A stretch of DNA of 64,000 nucleotides, taken from the NCBI GenBank assembly GCA_039809345.1, contig JBDHUW010000004.1:60426-124425 (forward strand), written 5' to 3'. A model generated the notes under the pieces. The model did not search any database. It was given only the letters and a program-made list of their open reading frames with translations, and was not told the origin of the DNA. The stretch's first letter is position 1. Every line of letters begins with the position of its first letter. The position numbers were made by a program, and so were the translations under genes. Source of the stretch: JBDHUW01 sp039809345. GTDB taxonomy: Bacteria > Patescibacteriota > Gracilibacteria > Absconditabacterales > Absconditicoccaceae. Below, one piece after another: positions 9,715-17,859 of this stretch.

Positions 9715-11502
9715 CTATCCCAACTTATTCGATATAAAGTCCTGAGGCAATCTCATTTCTATTCTTATTCTATGCGGGATCTGTCTATCTACTCAGTCTC
9801 ACACCTTTATTCATGGTAATATATCATTTGGCGTAACTGACCTTGTATCAACTATAATTTGCTTAATAAGAATGTTTAGTAAGTTTTTCAAATGCGTACT
9901 AGTTGAAACGTTATTTCCTAGGTTTGCTCTCGCTTGTTTTTGAAATTCAGATAATCACAATGCGTAAGCTTCCATGTTAGTAGAACTTTCCAACTTTTTA
10001 TTATATCATTCAAGAGCCTTCACCTCTTTTTCTAATTCAGCAATGATAGAGCCCTTATCTTTATTGTACTCCTCTTCAGAAATATCTCATGATTTATAGA
10101 GAGTTGTAATTCTCATCTTCTTTTGCTTCAGTTCATCTATGCGTTTTTGAGTTTTCTCTCTATCTAGTTTTACCTGTTTTGTATACACTCCAAATTCTGA
10201 TTTATTTTCATAAAGGTACTTAATGTAAGTATCTGCATCTAGTAAACGTAATACATGATACACTACAAGTTTTTCTAACTCTAAACCATCTAAAGGAAGA
10301 GATGTGCATCTTTCATGTGGACGATACTGAGCAGGGTCTTTTGCTCTACAAAGATAAATACGCCTACCTTGTCATTTTCATGGTTTATTCCTCCAATTCA
10401 ACATACCCTTTTCTCTTTTGTGTGCACAGCATCAGCACTTTATCAATCATTGTAATAAGTATATATCAGTACGAGGTTTTGCTTTCCCAATCCTTTCTCA
10501 AAATTTTTCTTGAGCAGCCTCAAATAAGTCATTATCAATTATCTTTGAAGATTTAATATCAGCTATTTTCCACTCATGCTTAGGAATACTAACTTCTTTC
10601 ACTGTTCACGTTTTTTTATCTCTTACGGTCTTTGATTTACCATAGTACAACATTCAGATATAAACTTCATTTTGCAAGATACTACGTACAGTTCCATCTC
10701 TTCGCCTATACGCATCACTTACTTTAGCCTTTGCTGATACAATTTCTTCGTGCTGATTTGTAGATTTTTCTGTAGTGGCCACTCTTGGTATTGATATTTT
10801 ATCTGACTCTAGTGAATCTCTAATCTCTCTAATACTCATATTCTTGATAACAAATTCTTGATAGATTCTTCTCACTATCTCTGCCTCAAGTTCATATAAT
10901 TCTAGGTATCAAAACTTATCTTTCTTATATCAGTAAACCTCTTGGTTCACCTTTCATTTCTTTCTAGAAATTTCTTTGCTCTGTCCAGTCCTCTGAACAA
11001 TTTGTGTTTTCTCTAATTCTGCAAATGCTCCTAGGATACCTAAAATTGCTTTCCCAAATGGAGTTGAAACGTCAAAATACTCTGTTACCGACACAAAATA
11101 AATATCGTATTTTTGCAACTCCTCTACTATCTGATAAAGCAACAATGTTTTACGAGCTGCACGGTCAATTTTCCATACCACAAGTCTATCGAATGGTGGT
11201 TGGTCATATATCGCTATATGTTCTTTTATGTCTTGAAACATTTTTGACATTTGTGGTCTCTTCTCAATAGGCGTATCTCATTTTACTCACTTAAAATCTA
11301 CGGTCTCATTGTAAATATGCTTTTCTTGTAGCTCATACACAACGTCGCTATTACTCATAGATTCTAAATACTTTTTAATACTTCCTAACTGTACTTCTGG
11401 TCATTGTTTTTGTGTTTGTTCATCCGTAGATACGCGAATATAGGCTGCAACCTGTACAACCCTTGGTCATTCTTGTGTATCAAACTTTATCTCATTACTC
11501 AT
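9715..11502 (-). CDS. large serine recombinase (integrase)
   Basis: 595 aa. The resolvase domain begins with VAAYIRVSTDEQTQKQG, putting the catalytic Ser at about residue 26. It continues with FDRLVVWKIDRAARKTLLLY (catalytic Arg region) and FGKAILGILGAFAELEKTQI. A recombinase domain follows (EIVRRIYQEFVIKNMSIREI, then GTVRSILQNEVYIG). A zinc-ribbon-like CGCCAHK comes next, with YLCRAKDP further on. The last third is a coiled-coil helix (KTQKRIDELKQKKMRIT), as in phage-type integrases. It should integrate or excise the surrounding element through a covalent 5'-phosphoserine. The start is 53 nt after the small upstream ORF. No SD is visible. Confidence 0.92.
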
Positions 11503-11554
11503 GAGTATTCCGTATGTATAAATTATATTTATACTATACGCTTGTCATTAGTAT

Positions 11555-11752
11555 TTACAAATTATTTTCTCTCATTTTTTTAAGCTTTTCCTGCCTTTCT
11601 TTTTGTAAGCGTTTCTTTCTTAATTCTTTATTCCATTTTATCAATCTTTCATACTCTGCTGGGTTTGTTTCTCTCTCAATTTCCATGCACAATACTATAA
11701 ATTCATGTAAAAACTCTCATACTGATTTCTCTCTTCTGCTTGGAATAATCAT
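11555..11752 (-). CDS. small charged protein, 65 aa
   Basis: MIIPSRREKSVGEFLHEFIV, then a long basic helix ending RLQKERQEKLKKMRENNL. No known domain. It lies 15 nt after the nuclease-like gene and before the recombinase on the same strand, so it could be a directionality or DNA-binding accessory, but this is only context. No SD is visible. Confidence 0.6.
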
Positions 11753-11767
11753 GATATATAAGGTTAG

Positions 11768-12547
11768 CTATAAAGCTACCAATTGCCTATCTTTCAACTC
11801 ATCTATCATTCATTGTAACAGTTTCATCACTTGTAGATTTCCTTTCACTTCATCTATATGCACCACACAAAAATCGGCTATATCCTGATATGTGATATAT
11901 GCTAAGGTCGTGTGTTTTAGTGTTGTACGAATTGCCTTTTCATAATGGCTATAATTCATTTTTTTATTCTTTTTTATAGATTCTATATCAAAATCATGTA
12001 GGGCTTCTCTCAACTCTTGTATATTTTTATATTTCTTAGGTCGAACAGTTGAGAAGTCTCATATTCCCAAGAAAATAAGATATGATTTCTTTTGTATACC
12101 CGATGTTTGAGATTCCAAATGGTGCAACAATGAATACTTCATTACTTGGTCTAGACTACTTTTGATACCTATCTTCATTTCTATAGAAACTATGTTTTTT
12201 TCTCACACGAGAAATAGGTCTGGCTGTGTGATGCTTCATATATCAGCTACATCCACCACTCCACTCAAGTCTCTTACATATAGTTCATACTCATCAAACC
12301 ATAACGGTTCTTGGGCTGAGGATTCAAGAAATTGATGCAATAACTGCGATGGCAGAAATGTGAAAAATATATTCAATATGTGATTCAAGCTAGTCTCTCA
12401 TCATTTCCCTTTCAGGTTGGTGAGAACTTCTTGTCGGTTTTTATATTTAGCTACTGGTGGTTTCTTACGTCAAATACGTTGCGGTTCCCAAAACAAATGC
12501 TCGTATATATCATATACAATCTCTGTTCGGTTCTTTGCTACTACCAT
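11768..12547 (-). CDS. PD-(D/E)XK nuclease-like protein
   Basis: 259 aa. The N-terminus is basic (MVVAKNRTEIVYDIYEHLFW). The core reads ITQPDLFLVGEKNIVSIEMK: an Asp, then Glu-x-Lys on the next strand, the pattern of PD-(D/E)XK nucleases. It is followed by a helix with Gln (DQVMKYSLLHHL) and a strand YLIFLG. The C-terminus is helical and ends at TAG. It might be a restriction-like or repair nuclease. It is first in an apparent four-gene run (nuclease, small ORF, recombinase, DUF4238). Exact family not recognised. Confidence 0.6.
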
Positions 12548-12818
12548 GATGTCTGCTTATCAGATAAAGCTAGATTTGGTAGAAACAAAAAGGGCCTACC
12601 GCCTCCCGCTCTGACAAAGCACACACCATACTTTCCTGCAACGGATTTCTGGGTTGAAGACGATAAGCCCAACCTTGTCCGTTACTGTAAAAAAGCATCT
12701 GATGGCTATCAGATAGTGGTGTGTGTTTTATGCTTGTCAGAGCAATTCATCTATAAGCAAGCTGATGTCGTTTGCAATGCAAAAACTATGGTTTTCTTTA
12801 GAAAACATATCTTAAAAA
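12548..12818. other. structured intergenic region with long inverted repeat
   Basis: No ORF convinces on either strand. The arms 12608-12627 (GCTCTGACA...ACACACACC-type) and 12718-12743 are inverted copies, able to pair over about 17 bases, and enclose the terminator hairpin at 12689-12716. The right part (12590-12610) is GC-rich for this genome. It could be the trailer of the HExxH-ParB mRNA, a small RNA gene or a DNA structure used by the element. Confidence 0.5.
12689..12716 (-). terminator. intrinsic terminator downstream of HExxH-ParB gene
   Basis: Minus-strand stem ATCTGAT/ATCAGAT, loop AGCC, then GC and six Ts. It lies about 105 nt past the stop at 12819. A weaker GTTTTC/GAAAAC hairpin lies nearer the stop. 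Confidence 0.7.
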
Positions 12819-14297
12819 TTATTCACTAACTATTTCTCCTTTCCATCTTCTATAATCTGCTTCACCCTTTTTAACTTGGTTAACAACCTCATCTGAAATT
12901 CTTCTTACTTTGATGGTTGTATCTCATTGCATCATAGCTTTTGTAAAACGATGAACCCCATCAATAATTATCCATTGTCACTTGAAAAAGTATATTTCAA
13001 TTGGATACTGTAAATCAGCTTTTTGCACTACACCTGCATGGTGGGTTTCTTTATCAAAATTTTCTATCAACATTCTCGGAGAGAGATTCCAATCATCAGT
13101 TCATAATTGCTCTAGATATGGGATATCCAAGTTATTTGCTAGTTCTGTAATATCTATAGTTTCTACAGGAATTTCCATAGCTCGCAACTTTTCTTCTTCA
13201 ATTTTAAATTGTGTATTAATGCTATCAGGTATGGTAGGCATTTTTTTATCTACAACTTTTAAAAGAGAGTCTAATACTTGTTTTGTTGTCATTTTCAATA
13301 TAGCTTCACTTCACTGGTATTTAGGTGAATTATTACCAATTTCTCATATCCAAGGAGTAAGAGCTAAGTTTCTTAAATAATTTTCTCAAAAAACTTTTTC
13401 TATCTCTCTCATCCACATTACTCAACCATGAAAATAGTTTTCTAATATGCTTTGTCGTATCTCATTGCCGTGTTCGGTGCTAGATTTAGTATTATCTTTT
13501 AGGTGTCTTGCGATAGCTAGACAGTTAACAATTATTTTTACAATCTTCACATTAGTATCATATGCTGTTGCTAACTTTATATTTTCATCCTCAAATGCCT
13601 TATCTAGAGCTTTGAGTAGAATCTTTTTAAACTTTGCCTTAAATTCTTCATTTTCAAATAGTTCTTCATCAGATAGCTCACCAAAACTGGATTTTATTTC
13701 TCTCGCTTCACTTTCTATGTCTTGAATCATTTTTACTCAGACCTTATCTTCAGTCTCATTACTAATTGGCTTTCATATCTCTATATTATTAGCAGAACAT
13801 ATTTCTCTTGTTATCTTTTCAGTTACTCATTCATTAAGGTATGTAAAGATTCTATGTCACTCATCTTCATCTTTGTAAGAGCTTTCAAATCATGATTTAT
13901 ATACTCTTCATACTTGTTTGTCCTGAAACGTTTGAGTAGTAGAGAGATAATGTAATGTTTCATGAATAACAAAAGGCAATCTTATGAAATTTTCTCTCAG
14001 CAAAATACGATGAAATGATGGATTATATGCTCATCAGAACATTCACAATTCGTTCAGAAATGTATAGTATTTCTCATCTACCTTTTGTATGTTGATATTA
14101 TATCAAGCTAGATACGAATCTATGAAGCTATTAGCTTGTGCTATAGTTTGTAACTGTTCATCTGTTTTTGCAATTGTACTTATAAGTTTTCATTTTCGAT
14201 AAAAATCGTCAGCATTCCCTTTGAAGGATACTAATTCTTCAATATCATTGAAACTAGGAGTAGATGTTGGAAGGTTTGTCTCATTAATTTTTTTCAT
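12819..14297 (-). CDS. HExxH metallopeptidase-like / ParB-Srx-like fusion protein
   Basis: 492 aa in a single code-25 frame. Residues 112-116 are HETLH, with LNEGVTEKIT (Glu about 156) as putative third ligand. The part to residue about 330 is paralogous to the gene at 7284-8288. The C-terminal 130 residues resemble the ParB/sulfiredoxin fold: a P-x-LIENFD stretch, then strands around IEIYFFKGQWIIIDGVHRF (residues about 432-450), where IDGVHRF matches the DG-x-HR nucleotide-binding motif, followed by GDTTIKVRRIS. The fusion joins a possible protease to a possible CTPase/nuclease or ligand sensor. I know no described system with this pairing. A promoter directly in front implies a leaderless mRNA. 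It was likely missed by standard-code gene callers because TGA splits it. Confidence 0.75.
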
Positions 14298-14332
14298 ACT
14301 ATTATGATACAGATTTACCACTATTTTGTCAA
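14298..14332 (-). promoter_or_regulatory. promoter giving a leaderless transcript
   Basis: TTGACA (14327-14332) and TATCAT (14304-14309) with a 17-bp spacer. The -10 box ends six bases before the ATG at 14297, so the mRNA should begin at the start codon. Confidence 0.65.
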
Positions 14333-14415
14333 AAAACACCACTATTTATGTCTCAAAAAGAGTTGTTTATGGGACTATAAAAATACTTATTACAATATAT
14401 GGTGAAATATACTTT

Positions 14416-15009
14416 TTAGCTTCACATATTTCAGGGAGTTTTGAGACACCTCTCTACAACTGATTTACTAAGATTCAGTTGTTTGGCTATCTGTCTGATA
14501 CTGAGTCACTGATTCTTGAGGTCTTGGATAGTATCACTATCTACCTCCTGCTTTGGTCTTCAGATGTGTCTGCCTTGTTGCTTAGCTCTATATAGTCACG
14601 TTTTTACTCTTTCTTGGATAATGTTGCGTTCAAACTGAGCAAAGGCTGATATAATCGTAAACATCATCTGTCATGCAGGCGTGCTTGTATCTATAGCTTC
14701 CTGATACGACACGAAATCTATACCTAATGCTCTCAGTGTTTCTAGTGTATTGATGAGGTGCTTACTACTTCTACTACATCTATCAAATCTAAAGGTAAGT
14801 ACTACATCAAATTTTCTTTTCTGTGCATCGTTCATCAACTCAATGAATCACGGTCTATTGTCCTTCGCTCATGACATGATGTCTGTGTATTCTTTGTAAT
14901 ATATCCACCCTCTGTGAGTTATATACTCCCTAAGTGGTATCAGCTGAGTTTCTAAGTCCTGTCATTTATCTGCTGTAGAGATACGAGCATAGATAGCTAC
15001 CTTTGGCAT
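14416..15009 (-). CDS. small serine recombinase (resolvase/invertase)
   Basis: 197 aa, the standard length. The catalytic serine lies in MPKVAIYARISTADKGQDLE (residue 11). The second catalytic region is VVLTFRFDRCSRSSKHLINT, and FERNIIQERVKTGL marks the long E helix. The C-terminal helix-turn-helix is DLKNQGLSIRQIAKQLNLSK. It should cut at a res or inversion site as a dimer or tetramer. It overlaps the end of the DUF2958 gene by 13 nt, so the two are translationally linked. Confidence 0.92.
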
Positions 15010-15305
15010 TGTTGCAGTTTGAGAGAACTAAAAAGAGACTCATTGAAGTATAAGTCTCTCTCTATACATAGTCCATATGGTCACTTAAGACTTTCTAGTT
15101 CAGGTAGGGCAAAGTATCATCGCTCACTACTATCTCATTCCACATATCCATAACACACTTTGTCATCAGGATAGTATTCAGTTACGTACCATGTTCGATA
15201 TGTCCATGGAGTGAATAGCTTACAGATTACTAGAGGGTCATCAGAGTGTATTTGCTGACCTACTTCTATAAATCTTTTTTCTAGTGCTTTTGTTATTAGT
15301 TTCAT
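14997..15305 (-). CDS. DUF2958 domain protein
   Basis: 102 aa. The conserved blocks of DUF2958 are present: DDPLVICKLFTPWTYRTWYV, then YPDDKVCYGYVEGD, GYFALPELESL and GLCIERDLYF. DUF2958 is a short domain common on plasmids and conjugative elements; its function is unknown. Its last codons overlap the start of the resolvase gene. It has SD-free ATG context (CTTACT ATG). Confidence 0.85.
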
Positions 15306-15390
15306 AGTAAGATATTAGTTGTAAAGCCATATCTTACTTTACTGATGTGCGGCGTGGGTCAAGAGAATTACAAGGTTTTTTTCTAAATTA

Positions 15391-16101
15391 CTAGTTATGA
15401 CCTAGTATATCATCTAAATTTATATTATATTTTGCCATATAATCATCTACACTAAGAAATTCTTTGGTGCATTTCATAATATGGTCACTAAAAGATTGCT
15501 CTTTTTTGCTTTCATGAGGGTTGAGTCATTGAAACTTAAGAAACAATGCTCTCATGAAATTTCATCACTGTAGTATGCCACTAAACCTTGCATCATAGAT
15601 AGCTCATTTTTTCTTTAATGCACTACCACGAGCTGTATATTGGTCAAACACCCATTCAGGAAGTTCAGCAGGCTTGATTGATTTCTTATAATGTTCTTTG
15701 GTCGCCTCTCTGATACGGATACGCTCAACCTCCCAATATGCCTCCTCCTTGCTCTCTCGGAACTTAGGAGCATCACACAGATAAAGAACACATCTCGATA
15801 GCGCATTGATTTCATCCTTTATATCTACTATCAGGTCATAAGTAGATTTAGCATACAAAAAAGGCTCAGCCCCTACTGCATCTTCTACAGCAAACTGAAC
15901 CAATTTCTTTGCAATATACCACTGACTATTTCCATCCTGTAGCAAACATCGCATTGCTTGGATAGCATCATGTTTTCTATTCATCCTCATAGACTTGATA
16001 AGCCATGATGTTAGGTCGTATTTGTTATACAGACCTTTTGGTTTAGATGGTTGTTCTCATGTCTCGAGGAGAGGCTGTTGTTCTAGTTTCTTTTTTGGCA
16101 T
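15391..16101 (-). CDS. stand-alone RarA/MgsA C-terminal-like protein
   Basis: 236 aa. After a short tail (MPKKKLEQQPLLETGEQPSK) it reads DLTSWLIKSMRMNRKHDAIQ, then GNSQWYIAKKLVQFAVEDAV and SRCVLYLCDAPKFRESKEEA. These correspond to the C-terminal region of RarA/MgsA AAA proteins (usual pattern DPDAALYWLARML, YIARRLVRFASEDIG, AVLYLALAPKS). The AAA ATPase part with Walker motifs is absent. It may be a truncated partner that oligomerises with, or competes against, a chromosomal RarA. It lies upstream of DUF2958 and the resolvase on the same strand. Confidence 0.65.
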
Positions 16102-16163
16102 GTGTATTGATTGAGAATATAAACCTCAATCGTACTGATACCGAGCATGATGCAAGGGGAAAG

Positions 16164-16538
16164 CTAATCACAAAAATATTTTTTAATTCTCGTCTTATCT
16201 TCATTTTCTTTATCTCACTTAAAATATATTTCCACAAAAACAATTTCAGCTAATTCAATCTTATTCTCATTTTCTAGGTAACGATATATAATTCTAATCC
16301 CGCTTTGATTAGAGTTCTTGCTGATACTTTGGCAACGAAACTTTTTAACTTTGTATACCTCTCACTTTACAGTATTTCATAGTCAGTCTATCAGTATATG
16401 TTCTCTTGGATTAACCAATAACGATGCTTTTATAAAAGTTTGAAAATCTTTATCTAAAGTTGGATATTTCTTACATAATTTTTTGAATTCACGTGAGAAT
16501 TCAGGCAGTTCAACAAAAGAAATACTTTCACTTAGCAT
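16164..16538 (-). CDS. RelE-superfamily-like toxin, TA partner
   Basis: 124 aa. The body resembles RelE/HigB-type toxins: a helical N-terminus (LPEFSREFKKLCKKYPTLDK), the strand block VYKVKKFRCQSI, then SGIRIIYRYLENENKIELAE and a C-terminal VEIYFKGDKENEDKTRIKKY helix. Toxins of this class usually bind the ribosome A site and cut mRNA. The residues needed for cleavage cannot be assigned confidently. Its ATG is 3 nt after the stop of the XRE-Panacea gene, giving an antitoxin-first order. Confidence 0.7.
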
Positions 16539-16541
16539 AGT

Positions 16542-17282
16542 TTAGTATTTACGAACTGAAAAATTTTCATCACGATAGAACACACTTCACACATCTATCT
16601 CATCACCATAATGGACAGTAGATAAGTATGGTCTATCGTTGTGTGAATATTCGCTTAACTGACTAGCACTCCATGCGCTAAATTTATCTAACACCAAATC
16701 AACAACTTCTTTCCATTGTTTACCATCGTCTGGAATTTCTTTATCGAATATACTGGTATCTACTTCAAAAACTAAAGGGATGATTTTAGTTTGAGCTTTA
16801 TCATGATACCTTACCTGTTTGATAGCAATTAATCATTCCTCTTGCATCTCATGGAGAATATTTTTCATGCCATCTGGCACTGGTCCAAATGGTTGTTTGA
16901 TATATGTTGTGCCTGTAAGTACTTCACCATTCCACTCACAATAATCAAAATCGGAAAAGTACAACAGTTTATTTAATAAGGTTTCCCCAAAATTAGGTCT
17001 ATTAGCAACTCTAGTAGATATGTATAGTATAAGCTGTTTCAAAGCATAGTTTTTGCTATTTTTCTTATTCGAGGTTTTAGATGTTTTATATCAGGCAATT
17101 TCATCAATTGTTACACCCAAAAAGGATGCAAGACGCTTCGCTTCATCAACGCTAACATTTCTCTGTCATAATTCAATTTGACTATAAGCCGTTCTAGAAA
17201 TTCAAATACTGTCTGCAATTTCTTGCTGAGTTAGGTTAAATTTTTCCCTCAGAGATTTTATTCTCATTTGTATAGTAGTCAT
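16542..17282 (-). CDS. XRE helix-turn-helix + Panacea (DUF4065, SocA-like) antitoxin
   Basis: 246 aa. Residues 1-62 are an XRE repressor domain: MRIKSLREKFNLTQQEIADS and GISRTAYSQIELGQRNVSVD. A short Lys/Asn linker leads to a Panacea/DUF4065 domain from about residue 80: ISTRVANRPNFGETLLNKLL, the family core KLLYFSDFDYCEWNGEVLTG, and TTYIKQPFGPVPDGMKNIL. Panacea proteins neutralise many unrelated toxins by direct binding. The HTH part likely represses the operon through the palindrome at 17282-17303. It is cotranscribed with the toxin. Confidence 0.88.
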
Positions 17283-17338
17283 AGCTATAATAATTATTAG
17301 CTAAAAGTATATTATATATATAATCATAATCCTGTCAA
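17282..17338 (-). promoter_or_regulatory. promoter and operator-like palindrome of the TA operon
   Basis: TTGACA (17333-17338) and TATAAT (17311-17316), spacer 16 bp. Between the -10 box and the ATG lies a 22-bp near-palindrome, TAGCTATAATAATTATTAG at 17282-17300 continuing to 17303. It is a good site for the XRE domain to autoregulate. Confidence 0.65.
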
Positions 17339-17592
17339 AAAACAAGAGTATTTGAAAGATTATCTATCATTATCATTTGCATTTAAAGAGATATTATATA
17401 TAACACCTGTATTTATCAATATAATACTAAGTACATGATTCTACGCTTCAAACAAAAAGCTCAGTAACATGGCTAATATTTATTAGTCGCATATCTAACT
17501 GAGCTTCTATATATCATTATTTGTGGTGAATAAATTTATATAGTTTTGTACTAGATATGCAAGAAGTTTTTAATTCTTGTATTATTATGTAA
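17339..17592. other. intergenic region with nested hairpin
   Basis: Between the TA operon and the DUF2188 gene. The arms AAGCTCAGT (17457-17465) and ACTGAGCTT (17498-17506) enclose a second hairpin GGCTAATA/TATTAGTC. On the minus strand the outer stem is followed by TTTTTG, so it could end a short minus-strand RNA. No ORF is visible. Confidence 0.45.
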
Positions 17593-17817
17593 ATGACTAA
17601 ACAAATCCGAGTTTCTCCTAATGGAGATGATGGTTGGAAAGTAAAACAACCAGATAACAGCAAAGCTTCTGCAATTGCAGATACAAAAGCTGAAGCTATA
17701 CAAATAGCCGAGCAGATTGCCAAAAACCAATGACTAGAAACTAAAATTCAAAATCGTGACGGAAGAATAAGCGGAGGTAATTCATACTGAAAAGACCCGT
17801 TTCCACCATTATGATAA
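17593..17817 (+). CDS. DUF2188 domain protein
   Basis: 74 aa. The family pattern is complete: VSPNGDDGWKVKQPDNSKAS, the helix TKAEAIQIAEQIAKNQGLE, then IQNRDGRISGGNSYGKDPFP, which is the usual RDG-I-x5-YG-DPFPP end. DUF2188 proteins are short and of unknown function. A TATTAT box 6 nt before the ATG suggests a leaderless transcript. It is a lone plus-strand gene within the minus-strand accessory block. Confidence 0.85.
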
Positions 17818-17831
17818 ACGATAAAGTTACT

Positions 17832-17859
17832 AAAGTTCTCTAACACAGAGGACTTTTTT
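17832..17859 (+). terminator. intrinsic terminator of the DUF2188 gene
   Basis: Stem AAAGTTCTCT/AGAGGACTTT with one GU pair, loop AACAC, then TTTTT. It overlaps the stop codon of the convergent type IIG gene. Confidence 0.75.

Noticed and set aside
12380..12829. 149-codon plus-strand ORF
   Set aside because: Antisense to the nuclease-like gene in its first part and crossing the structured intergenic region; no protein-like pattern.
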